Below are positions 27,805 to 37,195 of a DNA stretch of 64,000 nt, piece by piece. Origin of the DNA: M55B112 sp964539395 (GTDB taxonomy: Bacteria; Bacteroidota; Bacteroidia; Bacteroidales; GCA-2748055). The stretch lies in the NCBI GenBank assembly GCA_964539395.1, contig CAZIIU010000015.1, forward strand, positions 1-64,000. Reading direction: 5' to 3'. Both the position numbers and the translations under genes were made by a program. The notes beneath the pieces are model-generated. The model searched no databases. It had not been told where the DNA came from and saw only the letters and a program-made list of their open reading frames with translations. How positions within the stretch are numbered: position 1 is the stretch's first letter; each line of letters starts with the position of its first letter.

Positions 27805-28978
27805 CAGCTATATCTTCATGCATATTTTCTGTTGCCTCCTCCTGTTCCTGTATTTCAAGTTCCTTCGCCACACCCCAGCTAACACTGAGTATCATTCCAA
27901 GCGCCATGCTGGTAAAAAACATAGACGATCCTCCCATGCTCACCAGCGGAAGTGTCTGTCCGGTTACCGGCAAAAGTCCGACTGTTACCCCCATATTTAC
28001 AAACGCCTGGAACACCAGGCCAAGGGCAAGTCCGAAGGCCAGGAACGCCCCGAATGTACTCTTAGACCGCCGTACGATCAGTCCCGTCCTGAACAGGAGC
28101 CAGAGATAGAGAAACACCAACAGCAGACCACCGATCAGTGAACCGTACTCTTCTATGATAATCGCGAAAATGAAATCGGAGTAGGGATGTGGCAGTAGTA
28201 CGCGCTGGGTGCTGGTACCCGGACCGTTAGGGAGGAACCCACCTCTTACAATCGCAACTTTGGCCTGATCTGACTGGAAATTATCCCCTTCACCGGTGAC
28301 ATACCTTTCAATCCTGCTCTTCCATGTGGTGATCCTACCCTCTCTGCTCATAGCCGTAGAGAGCAACAGGAACAATCCAAGACCGGCCAGGCCAATCCCG
28401 ATATAGAGAGCCAGGTACTTAACAGGTACCCGGCCGATGAATAACAAAATAAAGGACACTGTAAAGATAATCGCTGCAGTCGACAGGTTGGTCGGTAATA
28501 TCAGGAGGCAGACAAATGAGATTGCCGCTACCACTTTCAGAAACACCCCCCTGAAACTATCCATGTTATTCTGGTTGTTACCAAGAATACGTGCCAGGTA
28601 CATGATCAGTGCAAACTTAGCGAATTCAGAGGGCTGAAAGGTGTTGTTGGTACCGGGAATGGCCAGCCAGCGGTTTGCCTCGTTGATTTCCTGGCCCCTG
28701 ACCAGGGTAATTACCAGCAGTACAATGGCTGCAGCAAGGAATCCGATCGACAGCTTGTTAAAGACACGGTAGGGAATAATCTGAAAAAAAATGATCACAG
28801 CCAGCCCAAGAACAATGTACTTGAACTGCCTGAACAGGTAATAATAGGTATCGCCTGAAACCTTTTTGTAAGCAAGCGAGCCGGTTGAGCTATACACCGA
28901 TAGCAGCGATACTACGCTCAGTATGATAATGACCGTCCAGATCACCCTGTCGCCTCGTATGTATTTAATCGCTTGCAT
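27782..28978 (-). CDS. ftsW: Lipid II polymerase/cell-division protein FtsW
   Basis: A 398-residue SEDS-family glycan polymerase with about ten transmembrane segments. It starts at MQAIKYIRGDRVIWTVIIIL. SEDS landmarks are visible: NEANRWLAIPGTNNTFQPSEFAKFALI in pieces NRWLAIPG and QPSEFAK, then RGGFLPNGPGTSTQRVLLPHPYSDFIFAIIIEE in pieces GPGTSTQR and HSDFIF-like YSDFIFA, and GLLPVTGQTLPLVSMGGSS. The last segment is the canonical FtsW/RodA motif. The cytoplasmic tail is acidic (QEQEEATENMHEDIAD). Its position between murD and murG identifies it as FtsW rather than RodA. Confidence 0.97.
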   Translation of the reverse strand: MQAIKYIRGDRVIWTVIIILSVVSLLSVYSSTGSLAYKKVSGDTYYYLFRQFKYIVLGLAVIIFFQIIPYRVFNKLSIGFLAAAIVLLVITLVRGQEINEANRWLAIPGTNNTFQPSEFAKFALIMYLARILGNNQNNMDSFRGVFLKVVAAISFVCLLILPTNLSTAAIIFTVSFILLFIGRVPVKYLALYIGIGLAGLGLFLLLSTAMSREGRITTWKSRIERYVTGEGDNFQSDQAKVAIVRGGFLPNGPGTSTQRVLLPHPYSDFIFAIIIEEYGSLIGGLLLVFLYLWLLFRTGLIVRRSKSTFGAFLAFGLALGLVFQAFVNMGVTVGLLPVTGQTLPLVSMGGSSMFFTSMALGMILSVSWGVAKELEIQEQEEATENMHEDIADDRSEAI

Positions 28979-29022
28979 CTGACTGATATTCCCGGTTAAA
29001 TAAAATTCTGTTAAGTGCTTGT

Positions 29023-30369
29023 TTATAACTCCCTGATTGCTTCCTTAAATTTCCTGCCGCGGTCCTCATAGCTTTCAAACAGATCGAAGCTTGCACAGGC
29101 AGGCGAAAGGAGTATGGTATCATCCTTATTGGCAAGGTAATACGCCGATTTCACCGCCTCCATCATTCCCGGCGCCTCAACAATGGTATCTACCTTATCG
29201 CTGAAAGCATCGATCAATCGCGTGTTGTCCTTCCCGAGGCAGACGATTGCCTTCACCTTGGAGCTAACCAGATCATATAATTCTGCATAGTTGTTTCCCT
29301 TATCCACCCCACCAGCAATCCACACTATATTCCCGTGTACACTTTCAAGCGCGTACCAGGTAGAGTTGACATTGGTTGCTTTGGAATCGTTAATGAAATT
29401 GATTCCGTGCACCTTGTTCAGATGCTCGAGCCGGTGCTCGATCCCCTGAAAGTCCATCATCGCCTCGCGGATTAAATCGTTCCTGATTTTCAGCACATTA
29501 CCAGCAATACCGGCAGCCATACTGTTATAGGTATTGTGCCGTCCCCTCAGGGCCAGTTCATGCACCGACATGGAGAAATCCACATCTTCAAATTCAATAT
29601 GCATCATCTCCCTTTTATCCACCCATGCCACATCATCCTCTTTTCTCTCGTAAGCATAGGGAAGGTGTACTGCACGGGAGACGATCCTCTCCAACTCTTT
29701 CACCGTGATCTCGTCGTCGGAACAGAATACAAAATAGTCCTCCTCAGTGAGGTTCTGTGTGATCCGGAATTTTGAATCGACATAATTCTGCAAATTGTAG
29801 TCGTAACGATCCATGTGATCGGCTGTAATATTCAGCAGGATCGCTATATCGGCCTTGAATTCATACATACCGTCGAGCTGAAAACTACTAAGTTCAAGGA
29901 CATAATAGTCGTAGTCCTCGTGGGCCACCTGTAATGCAAAGCTGCGTCCTACGTTACCGGCGATACCAACGTTCAATCCGGCCTTCCGCAGCATATGATG
30001 GATCAACGAGGTAGTGGTTGTCTTTCCGTTGCTGCCGGTTACGCAAATCTTTCTGGCATTGGTATACCTTCCTGCGAATTCGATCTCGGAGATCACATGC
30101 AATCCCTTTTTTCTTATTGATCGCATGATCGGCGCGCTCTCCGGGATACCCGGACTCTTAATGATCTCGTCGGCATTCAATATCTGACGTTCGGTATGAC
30201 CATTTCCTTCGAAAAGAATCTGGTACTCATTTAGCATATCCCTGTACCTGGGATTGATCTTTCCTGAGTCGGAAACAAATACATCAAATCCCTGTTCTTT
30301 TGCCAGGATCGCCGATCCGGTTCCGCTCTCACCGGCTCCAAGAATCACTATTCGTTCTCTCTTCTCCAT
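29023..30369 (-). CDS. murD: UDP-N-acetylmuramoylalanine--D-glutamate ligase
   Basis: A 448-residue Mur ligase that adds D-glutamate. The N-terminal domain starts IVILGAGESGTGSAILA, typical of MurD. The P-loop is TGSNGKTTTTSLI (about residues 112-124), the central domain has YYVLELSSFQLDG, characteristic of MurD, and NDSKATNVNSTWYALES with IAGGVDKGNNY marks the C-terminal domain. LLSPACASFDLFESYEDRGRKF is the standard C-terminal block, here cited as SPACASFD. It lies 44 bp before ftsW and 8 bp after mraY. Confidence 0.98.
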   Translation of the reverse strand: MEKRERIVILGAGESGTGSAILAKEQGFDVFVSDSGKINPRYRDMLNEYQILFEGNGHTERQILNADEIIKSPGIPESAPIMRSIRKKGLHVISEIEFAGRYTNARKICVTGSNGKTTTTSLIHHMLRKAGLNVGIAGNVGRSFALQVAHEDYDYYVLELSSFQLDGMYEFKADIAILLNITADHMDRYDYNLQNYVDSKFRITQNLTEEDYFVFCSDDEITVKELERIVSRAVHLPYAYERKEDDVAWVDKREMMHIEFEDVDFSMSVHELALRGRHNTYNSMAAGIAGNVLKIRNDLIREAMMDFQGIEHRLEHLNKVHGINFINDSKATNVNSTWYALESVHGNIVWIAGGVDKGNNYAELYDLVSSKVKAIVCLGKDNTRLIDAFSDKVDTIVEAPGMMEAVKSAYYLANKDDTILLSPACASFDLFESYEDRGRKFKEAIREL

Positions 30370-30377
30370 GTCTATTG

Positions 30378-31628
30378 CTATCTGATTTTTAAAGTAATAA
30401 TTGTGATCACGGCCAGTAAAAGTCCAATGATCCAGAACCTTGTAACGATTTTTGCCTCCGGGTACCCAAGTTTCTGAAAATGGTGGTGTGCCGGTGCCAT
30501 AAGAAAAATTCGTCTCCCCTCCCCGAACCTTCGCCTGGTGTACTTAAACCAGGTTACCTGCAGCATTACAGAGAGACTCTCATAGAGATAAATGCCACAG
30601 AGTACCGGTATTAACAGCTCTTTCCTGATCACAACTGCGAATACTGCAATGATCCCCCCAAGTGCCAGGCTTCCGGTATCGCCCATAAAAACCTGTGCAG
30701 GAAAGGAGTTATACCACAGAAACCCAATGGTAGCCCCCACCATGGCTGAGGCAAAGATCACCAGCTCACCGGCATTGGGTATGTACATAATATTCAGGTA
30801 ATCGGCAAAAATAGCGTTACCGGAAACATAGGCCAGGATGCCCAGTGTAGTGCCGATAATAGCTGCTGATCCCGTGGCCAGTCCGTCTAACCCATCCGTA
30901 AGATTTGCGCCATTCGACACCGCTGTTACAATAAAGATCACAACCAGGATAAACACGACCCAGACCAGAGAGTCGGCAGATTTTCCGGCAAACCAAACCA
31001 ACCAGGTATAGTTAAATTCATTATCCTTCACGAATGGGATGGTAGTTAGCGGGGTCTTGTGGTCCAGCAGGTAATACTGAACTCCTTCGTTATTGGTTAC
31101 TTTTGGCAGATGGTCATAATCGATGCTCGACTCGTCCGATACCGGGATCCTTTCGCGAATGACCGCAGTATCGCTCAAAATAAAGGCAAGCCCGACGATC
31201 AGGCCGAGTCCGACCTGACCGAAAATTTTAAACTTACCGTGCAGTCCCACCTTGTTCTTAAGAAATACCTTGATATAATCGTCAATGAAACCTATCAGTC
31301 CGAGCCAAACCGTGGTAATGAGCATCAGAATCACATAGACATTGTCCAGCCTGCCGAAAAGTAGTAAAGGAAGTACGATCGACGCCAGGATGATGATCCC
31401 GCCCATGGTCGGGGTACCCTGCTTCCTGCTCTGGCCCTCCAGCCCCAGGTCGCGTACCGTTTCACCAATCTGTTTTTTATGCAGGTAAATAATAATCCGT
31501 TTACCGATGAACAATGATATAAGCAATGAAGTGATCACTGTCATCGAGGCCCTGAACGAGATATACTGGAACATCCCCGCTCCGGGAATGTTAAACTGAT
31601 TCAGATATTCAAACAGATAATAAAACAT
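30378..31628 (-). CDS. mraY: Phospho-N-acetylmuramoyl-pentapeptide-transferase
   Basis: A 416-residue polytopic enzyme that makes lipid I from UDP-MurNAc-pentapeptide and undecaprenyl phosphate. Family motifs are clear: GTPTMGGIIIL near residue 75, LIGFIDDYIKV with the catalytic Asp pair, SNGANLTDGLDGLATG, and GDTGSLALGG; MAPAHHHFQKLG is the HHH loop. A periplasmic insertion near residues 160-210 (ERIPVSDESSIDYDHLPKV and on) makes it longer than the E. coli enzyme (360), as usual in Bacteroidota. Confidence 0.98.
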   Translation of the reverse strand: MFYYLFEYLNQFNIPGAGMFQYISFRASMTVITSLLISLFIGKRIIIYLHKKQIGETVRDLGLEGQSRKQGTPTMGGIIILASIVLPLLLFGRLDNVYVILMLITTVWLGLIGFIDDYIKVFLKNKVGLHGKFKIFGQVGLGLIVGLAFILSDTAVIRERIPVSDESSIDYDHLPKVTNNEGVQYYLLDHKTPLTTIPFVKDNEFNYTWLVWFAGKSADSLVWVVFILVVIFIVTAVSNGANLTDGLDGLATGSAAIIGTTLGILAYVSGNAIFADYLNIMYIPNAGELVIFASAMVGATIGFLWYNSFPAQVFMGDTGSLALGGIIAVFAVVIRKELLIPVLCGIYLYESLSVMLQVTWFKYTRRRFGEGRRIFLMAPAHHHFQKLGYPEAKIVTRFWIIGLLLAVITIITLKIR

Positions 31629-31634
31629 CGACCG

Positions 31635-33083
31635 TTACTTTAAATATTTATTAATCACTTCCTTATCATCAAAATGTCGTTTTACACCGCCAATCTCCTG
31701 GTAATTTTCGTGTCCCTTCCCTGCTACCAGAATTACCGATTTACCTTTCCCGATCATGCATGCCGTTTTGATAGCCTCTTCCCTGTCGGCTATTTTTAGT
31801 ATATCGCCTGATTTTTCTTCCGGAACCCCCATTTCCATCTCCAGCATAATCGCTGCCGGATCCTCAGAACGGGGATTATCTGAGGTCAGGATCACAGTGT
31901 TACTCAGCCTGGCTGCCACCTCCCCCATTTTCCTTCGCTTGGCCCGGTCCCTGTCACCCCCGGCTCCCACCACCGTAATGACCCGACGCTCCAAACCGTT
32001 CACCTCCCGTATCGTCTCAAGTACGTTCCTCAGCGCATCATCGGTATGGGCGTAATCGATAATCGCAATATCCCCCCCGGTACCCCTGATCACCTCAAAC
32101 CTTCCTTTTGCTGCATTTGCCATACTGATCGTTGCAAGCACCTGCTCTTCATTATGGCCCAGCAGAAGCAAAGTACCGAAAACAGCGAGGATATTGCTGG
32201 CATTAAACCTACCGGTAAGTCTTACCCACACCTCTTTGTCATTGAGCTTCATTCGCATACCCTCGAAATGCATTTCAAGCACCTTCCCATAGTAATCCGC
32301 GAGCCTTCCCAATCCGTAGCGGTACTTTCTTGCATGGGAATGCTGAAGCATCACCTCCCCATTCCTGTCGTCGGCATTTGTAAGGGCAAATGACTCCTCC
32401 CCAAGACGGTCGAAAAATGACTGTTTTGCCATCAGGTATTCCTTAAAATCCCTGTGGTAATCGAGGTGGTCATGTGTAATATTGGTAAATATTCCTCCTA
32501 TGAACTTTAGTCCGTCGATGCGATGCTGACTTACAGCATGGGAGGAGACCTCCATAAAGCAGTACTCACATCCACGGTCAACCATCTCCCTGAGCCACCT
32601 GTTAATCTGCAACGGGTCGGGTGTTGTATGTGTGGCCGGATATGACCGGTCGTGAATGATCACCTCAATGGTAGTTAAAATACCGGCCTTGTACCCAAGG
32701 CCGGTATTGACCTTATATAATAAGGTGGCTATGGTTGTTTTACCATTGGTGCCGGTAATACCCACAAGATTGATCTCCCGTGAGGGATGACCATACCATG
32801 CAGAGGCGATCAGGGCGATTGCCCGTCGGCTGTTCTTTGTAAGAATATAGGTAACCCCCTCAGCAGGTACCTCCGGCAGTTCCTCGCACACAACGGCCAC
32901 CGCCCCGGCATTCACTGCTTCAGGAACAAACCTGTGCCCGTCTACAGCTATTCCTCGTATTGCTACAAAGAGCGATCCGGCAGTAACAGCTTTTGAGTCG
33001 AATACTACCGAACCGATCTCCCTCTCCCTGCTACCAGCAACATGAACGATCTCCAGGTCCTGTATGAGGTTGTTCAGTTTCAT
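31635..33083 (-). CDS. murE: UDP-N-acetylmuramoyl-tripeptide synthetase MurE
   Basis: A 482-residue Mur ligase that adds the third stem residue. The frame is open 237 nt further upstream into ftsI, but the ATG at 33083 is chosen: it overlaps the ftsI stop by 4 nt (ATGA) and MKLNNLIQDLEIVHVAG is a normal MurE N-terminus, whereas the upstream part is Cys/Arg-rich shadow sequence. The ATP site is GITGTNGKTTIATLL (about residue 108), and MEVSSHAVSQHRIDGL is the substrate motif. TSDNPRSEDPAAIMLEM contains DNPR, the motif associated with meso-diaminopimelate rather than lysine selection. This predicts mDAP-type peptidoglycan. Confidence 0.97.
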   Translation of the reverse strand: MKLNNLIQDLEIVHVAGSREREIGSVVFDSKAVTAGSLFVAIRGIAVDGHRFVPEAVNAGAVAVVCEELPEVPAEGVTYILTKNSRRAIALIASAWYGHPSREINLVGITGTNGKTTIATLLYKVNTGLGYKAGILTTIEVIIHDRSYPATHTTPDPLQINRWLREMVDRGCEYCFMEVSSHAVSQHRIDGLKFIGGIFTNITHDHLDYHRDFKEYLMAKQSFFDRLGEESFALTNADDRNGEVMLQHSHARKYRYGLGRLADYYGKVLEMHFEGMRMKLNDKEVWVRLTGRFNASNILAVFGTLLLLGHNEEQVLATISMANAAKGRFEVIRGTGGDIAIIDYAHTDDALRNVLETIREVNGLERRVITVVGAGGDRDRAKRRKMGEVAARLSNTVILTSDNPRSEDPAAIMLEMEMGVPEEKSGDILKIADREEAIKTACMIGKGKSVILVAGKGHENYQEIGGVKRHFDDKEVINKYLK

Positions 33084-35194
33084 CCTTCGGTGATGCTCAT
33101 TACAAGTTGAACATGATCTCCTTTTCGCAACAACGTACCAGGTACAGGCAACTGCGTTCTTACGGTACCGCGACCGCTGATACTCACCTTGAGTCCCATA
33201 TTCTCCAGCAGAAAGAGTGCATCTTTCGCTCCCATATCTTTTACATCTGGCACATAGAGGGTACTTATATCGCTCCTGAACAGCTTTACCCCATCCCCCG
33301 AACTTCTGGTTCTTGCCCACCAGGATTCATGGTGGCCAGACTCAAACGGTATATCGAGGTATTTAAGAACGGATTCCAGTTCCGGCCTGAAACCACTTTT
33401 TGAATATGGTGCTTCGCTGATTTGGGCAATGCGGTCCTGTCGGAGTTCCTGCATGTTGAGATCACGAACATAGATCCTGTCAGTAATCTCACGAAAGATA
33501 GGACCGGCAACGAGGTTTCCGTAATAAACCGACCTCGAAGGGGAACTTACCACAACGATGCAGGAATAAGTAGGGTTGTCGGATGGAAAGTACCCAACGA
33601 AGGAGGCCTGGTACCTGCCTGTCGTGTAGCCATGACCGGCATCGGCGATCTGTGCAGTTCCTGTCTTACCCGCGATCGGGTAGTAGGAGTTGCGGAGGTT
33701 TTTCGCTGATCCGTGTTCCACCACACCCTCGAGCATTGGTCTGATCTTCTGTAAGGTCTCCTCCGAGCAGATTTTTGGGTTGATAATCTCTTTGCTGAAG
33801 ATATGCTCCACTTTCCCGTGATATCGGATCTCCTCCACGAACTGCGGTTTTACCATCTGTCCGTTATTCGCGATTGCATTATAAAATGTCAGCAGCTGCA
33901 GGGGTGTCAGACGCACCTCATAGCCTATCGAGATCATGGGTAAAGATATACCCGACCAGAACGGGCTGTCGGTGTATTTTATATCCGGGGTCCCTTCTCC
34001 TTTAATCTCAACACCCAGCTTCCTGTTAAGTCCCAATCTGTAGAGCCTGTCGATATAGCGCGAAGGACTATCCTTATAGTGCTGGTAAACCAGTTTTGAG
34101 ATCCCAACGTTGGAAGAATGTTCAAACGCCTCACTGAATGTTATTTTGCCGAGCCCTTTGTCTCCGCTGTCTTCCAGTTTATGCCCGTTATAGTAGGTTA
34201 TACCATTCCCGACATCGACAATATCTTCGGGCTTCACAAAACCATCCTCGAGAAGGGCAATCACCGATGCCAGTTTGAAGGTCGATCCCGGCTCCGTACT
34301 TGCACCAATCGCATAGTTATAGTCCTCAACATACCTGCCACTTCCGGTTCTGCCGAGATTGGCGATCGCTCTTATCTTACCCGTCTTTACCTCCATGACT
34401 ACCACCGTTCCATGATCGGCAACGTGCTTCTGCAGTTGCATCATGAGTGCATTTTCTGCCACATCCTGCAAGTCGATGTCGATGGTGGTAACAACATCAT
34501 ACCCATCTCTTGGCTCAATTTCGTTCCTGTCGCTCAAAGGCATCCAGTTACCGGACGATATCTTCTGCATCAGCCTGTAACCCTGGACCCCGGCAAGCTC
34601 TGTATCATATGCCCCCTCAATTCCCACCACGCTTCCATAATCGCCCTGCATGGTATAGCCAATAGTACGGGCCGCCAACAATCCGTGAGGCCTGATGCGC
34701 CGGTTCTGCTGAACAAAGATTGTCCCTCCCTGGTACCTGCCCAACCGGAAGATGGGAAAACGTTTTAACTCCTGTAGCTGGGTGTATGTAACATTTCTCT
34801 TTACCAGGAAGTAGCGGTTGCCATCTTCGCGGGCGCGCACGAGATTCTGCTTGTAACTGGTCCAGTGCCGATCTCTGAAAAGATTGGCAAGTCTGATTGC
34901 CAAAGAATCAACGTACCTATCAAAAATTTCACGCGTAAAAGCTTCGCTCCGCATATCCATCCTGATCTCATAATAGGGCACTGAGACAGACAGCAATCGC
35001 CCGTCGGCCGAATAGATATTTCCCCTGTTGGGCTCAATGGTCCGGTAGGTGATACTGTTCACCTCCGAATTCTCCCAGCGCTCCTTTTCTACCAGCTGCA
35101 TGTAAAACATCTTACCTAGAATCAGCAGCGCAAGGATCACCATGGCAAGGTACACCACACCAACCCGTATCAATATGTTTCTCTTAAGCGACAT
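33080..35194 (-). CDS. ftsI: Division transpeptidase FtsI/PBP3 with C-terminal PASTA domain
   Basis: A 704-residue class B penicillin-binding protein. One N-terminal helix (about 10-29) anchors it, followed by the pedestal domain (RGNIYSADGRLLSVSVPYYE in part). The transpeptidase has all three motifs: S304-TFK (SxxK), S360-SN (SxN) and K510-TGT. A single PASTA domain lies at about 640-704 (VPDVKDMGAKDALFLLENMG, then VPGTLLRKGDHVQLVMS), as in SpoVD-like and Bacteroidota FtsI proteins. It cross-links septal peptidoglycan with FtsW. The start overlaps the ftsL stop by one base (TAATG). Confidence 0.97.
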   Translation of the reverse strand: MSLKRNILIRVGVVYLAMVILALLILGKMFYMQLVEKERWENSEVNSITYRTIEPNRGNIYSADGRLLSVSVPYYEIRMDMRSEAFTREIFDRYVDSLAIRLANLFRDRHWTSYKQNLVRAREDGNRYFLVKRNVTYTQLQELKRFPIFRLGRYQGGTIFVQQNRRIRPHGLLAARTIGYTMQGDYGSVVGIEGAYDTELAGVQGYRLMQKISSGNWMPLSDRNEIEPRDGYDVVTTIDIDLQDVAENALMMQLQKHVADHGTVVVMEVKTGKIRAIANLGRTGSGRYVEDYNYAIGASTEPGSTFKLASVIALLEDGFVKPEDIVDVGNGITYYNGHKLEDSGDKGLGKITFSEAFEHSSNVGISKLVYQHYKDSPSRYIDRLYRLGLNRKLGVEIKGEGTPDIKYTDSPFWSGISLPMISIGYEVRLTPLQLLTFYNAIANNGQMVKPQFVEEIRYHGKVEHIFSKEIINPKICSEETLQKIRPMLEGVVEHGSAKNLRNSYYPIAGKTGTAQIADAGHGYTTGRYQASFVGYFPSDNPTYSCIVVVSSPSRSVYYGNLVAGPIFREITDRIYVRDLNMQELRQDRIAQISEAPYSKSGFRPELESVLKYLDIPFESGHHESWWARTRSSGDGVKLFRSDISTLYVPDVKDMGAKDALFLLENMGLKVSISGRGTVRTQLPVPGTLLRKGDHVQLVMSITEG

Positions 35195-35568
35195 TATTCC
35201 ACAGTTCTCACCAGTTTTTTTAACGGCTCTCTGTTTTCAACCAGGCCGGTACCCTTCTCTTTCACCAACTGCTCCACCCTGCTCTGCCTGCTTACCATCA
35301 TCAGTTCGGAAGAGGTAGAGATCGCCTGTGAACGCAATTCTCTCACCTCCGACTGAAGTTCATTGGTCTTAATAACCAGCTTTTCTGCATGGTTCCTGTT
35401 TGCAATCATAAACAGGGAGAGGATCACTAACAGGCCAAGGAACGGAGCCTGTCTGATTACCGCTTTTTGTGTCAGTACGTTCCCGTCGATCAGGCTGCGC
35501 AAAGAGAATTGCTGCTGTTTCTCCCCGCGTACCTCATCAAATTCAATATTATTTCTGTCCCGCTGCAC
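35194..35568 (-). CDS. ftsL: FtsL-like cell division protein
   Basis: A 124-residue bitopic protein between rsmH and ftsI. A cytoplasmic N-terminus of about 40 residues (including QQQFSLRSLIDGNVLTQKA) leads into one transmembrane helix (about 41-60, APFLGLLVILSLFMIANRNH). A coiled coil follows at about 62-110 (AEKLVIKTNELQSEVRELRSQ, then REPLKKLVRTVE). FtsL sequences are poorly conserved, so the call rests on topology, coiled coil and position. Its partner would be FtsB/DivIC, encoded elsewhere. Confidence 0.85.
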   Translation of the reverse strand: MQRDRNNIEFDEVRGEKQQQFSLRSLIDGNVLTQKAVIRQAPFLGLLVILSLFMIANRNHAEKLVIKTNELQSEVRELRSQAISTSSELMMVSRQSRVEQLVKEKGTGLVENREPLKKLVRTVE

Positions 35569-35636
35569 CTGTTTATCTTATCAGTATCGTTATGGATCGT
35601 AAAATCTTGTTTTAAGTCGCTGTTGCAAAACCTTCC

Positions 35637-36536
35637 TCAAATCCTCTCGGCAATTCTCAGTTTTGCACTCCTCGCTCTGCTGTTCTCAGCGATCTCCCCT
35701 TCTGTCGGTACGATCACTTTTTTGTTGATCACCCTCCAGCATTTCTCCGGTTGGCCGTAAAAATCTTTCTTTACCACCCCTTCCAGGTTACCCGACCGCA
35801 TATAATTCTTTACCAGCCTGTCCTCCAACGAATGGTAGGTGATTATTACCAATCTGCCCTCCGGAGCGACATATTCTTTTGTCTGTACCAACATCTCCCG
35901 CAGTGCATCGATCTCTTCATTTACTTCAATCCTGATCGCCTGGTACACGCGGGCAAGGAATTTTGACCTGTTCTGCTGTGGCACCAGGTCGCCCAGTATC
36001 TCTTCCAGCCGCCCGCTAGTTTCAATGGGTGACCGGGAACGGGCGCTGATGACCGCCTTTACCAATAGACCGGTATTTTTTAACTCCCCGTACTCCCTGA
36101 AAATGCGGTTGAGATCCTCCTCGGAGGTTTTGTTAAGCACTTCAACGGCTGTCTTTTTCGAAGAGGTGTTCATCCGCATATCAAGCCTGCTGTCGCTTCT
36201 AAATGAAAACCCTCTCTCAGGCCGGTCGATCTGGTATGAAGAGATTCCCAGGTCGGCAAGAATACCATCAACCTGCTGAACCCCATAGTACCTCAGAAAA
36301 TTCCGAAGATACCTGAAATTGGCCCTGATAAACACCAACCGTTTATCATCCAATACATTCTGACCAGCATGCGGGTCCTGGTCGAAGGCCAGCAACCTTC
36401 CCTTTTTACCCAACTTTTCGAGAACGCTTCGAGAGTGTCCACCACCGCCATAAGTAAGATCCACGTAAGTCCCTTTTGGCTTAATATTCAATCCTTCTAT
36501 ACTCTCATTCAATAAAACAGGCCTGTGATAAGCCAT
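35637..36536 (-). CDS. rsmH: 16S rRNA (cytosine(1402)-N4)-methyltransferase
   Basis: A 299-residue SAM-dependent methyltransferase (MraW) acting on 16S rRNA C1402. The ATG at 36536 is chosen (MAYHRPVLLNESIEGL), 1 bp after the mraZ stop; the open frame runs 129 nt further into mraZ without family similarity. The SAM site is YVDLTYGGGGHSRSVLEKLG, FDQDPHAGQN is the second motif, and GILADLGISSYQID and RGFSFRSDSRLDMRMN are the RsmH signatures. YHSLEDRLVKNYM and the basic C-terminus (NSRARSAKLRIAERI) complete the family pattern. Confidence 0.98.
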   Translation of the reverse strand: MAYHRPVLLNESIEGLNIKPKGTYVDLTYGGGGHSRSVLEKLGKKGRLLAFDQDPHAGQNVLDDKRLVFIRANFRYLRNFLRYYGVQQVDGILADLGISSYQIDRPERGFSFRSDSRLDMRMNTSSKKTAVEVLNKTSEEDLNRIFREYGELKNTGLLVKAVISARSRSPIETSGRLEEILGDLVPQQNRSKFLARVYQAIRIEVNEEIDALREMLVQTKEYVAPEGRLVIITYHSLEDRLVKNYMRSGNLEGVVKKDFYGQPEKCWRVINKKVIVPTEGEIAENSRARSAKLRIAERI

Positions 36537-36537
36537 A

Positions 36538-37002
36538 TTATTCTGATTCACTGGTTGTTCCACCAAGAATTCTCTCAGCCATTGAGGCAAAACCATCGTC
36601 TGCGATGCTAACACCGGTATAACTCTCGGGCGACCATAATTCGATCTTTCCCGACTGACCGGCAAGCACTACATCGCCGGTAATACCCGCATAGTCGAGC
36701 AATCGCTTCGGAACAAGCATCCTGTTGTTCGTATCGAGTGTCACCTCCGCGGTTCCGGCATAGAACATCCTTAGAAATTTTGCATGCTCTTTATTGTAGG
36801 GATTGGTCCGCTCTCTGATTATGGTGTTTTGTCGCTCCCACTCCCGCATCGGGTAAAGGATCAGGCACTGATCGAAGACATCCCTCTTCAACACAAAACC
36901 CTCCTCTGAATCATTCTTCATCTGCCGCTTGAAAGCTGCCGGAAAGGAGAGCCTCCCCTTGGAGTCGATCTTAACTGTATATTCCCCGATAAATGTGATC
37001 AT
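36538..37002 (-). CDS. mraZ: Transcriptional regulator MraZ
   Basis: A 154-residue protein with two SpoVT/AbrB-like swapped-hairpin domains: IDSKGRLSFPAAFKRQM (about 11-27) and LDTNNRMLVPKRLLDYAGI (about 86-104), each with the D-x-x-x-R DNA-binding signature. MraZ forms a ring oligomer that binds repeats of a TGGG-containing box in its own promoter and controls the dcw operon. Such boxes are visible immediately upstream at 37041-37076. It is the first gene of the 13-gene cluster. Confidence 0.97.
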   Translation of the reverse strand: MITFIGEYTVKIDSKGRLSFPAAFKRQMKNDSEEGFVLKRDVFDQCLILYPMREWERQNTIIRERTNPYNKEHAKFLRMFYAGTAEVTLDTNNRMLVPKRLLDYAGITGDVVLAGQSGKIELWSPESYTGVSIADDGFASMAERILGGTTSESE

Positions 37003-37017
37003 CGCTATATGCCTATT

Positions 37018-37025
37018 GAAAAGTA
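37018..37025 (-). promoter_or_regulatory. dcw operon -7 promoter element
   Basis: Minus-strand TACTTTTC is one mismatch from TAnnTTTG and lies 15 nt before the mraZ ATG. The MraZ boxes begin 15 bp upstream of it, so bound MraZ would cover the RNA polymerase site. Confidence 0.5.
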
Positions 37026-37040
37026 AAAATATATAAAAAT

Positions 37041-37076
37041 TCCCACTTCATACCATTTTATCCCACTTTTTCCCAC
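37041..37076 (-). promoter_or_regulatory. MraZ operator: 10-bp-phased GTGGGA boxes
   Basis: On the minus strand exact GTGGGA hexamers occupy 37071-37076, 37061-37066 and 37041-37046, and the position 37051-37056 holds the degenerate ATGGTA. All are in a 10-bp register, so side by side on one DNA face. This is the arrangement established for MraZ (TGGG-N boxes at 10-bp spacing upstream of mraZ). Confidence 0.88.
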
Positions 37077-37162
37077 TTTGTTAATAACTTTTTTCATGAT
37101 CAATAAGCTGTCAGCATTGATAAGGTGTCTGTTGCCCTGTTTCTCATCCGGTATTTTTTTGA

Positions 37163-37170
37163 TACTTTTG
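37163..37170 (+). promoter_or_regulatory. -7 promoter element for glsA-glsB
   Basis: TACTTTTG is an exact TAnnTTTG match. It predicts transcription from about 37176, which excludes the upstream TTG (37175) as start and supports the ATG at 37196. Confidence 0.65.
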
Positions 37171-37195
37171 TATATTGGAAACATACCAATGCTGT

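Noticed and set aside
33084..33320. 79-residue N-terminal extension of MurE
   Set aside because: It overlaps ftsI in another frame, is Cys/Arg-rich and unlike any MurE; the ATG at 33083 gives the standard start and an ATGA overlap.
34118..34768. 216-residue plus-strand open frame
   Set aside because: Antisense to ftsI, whose catalytic motifs are intact; Cys/His-rich composition typical of shadow frames.
36537..36665. 43-residue N-terminal extension of RsmH
   Set aside because: It overlaps mraZ and lacks family similarity; MAYHRPVLL at 36536 is the usual start.
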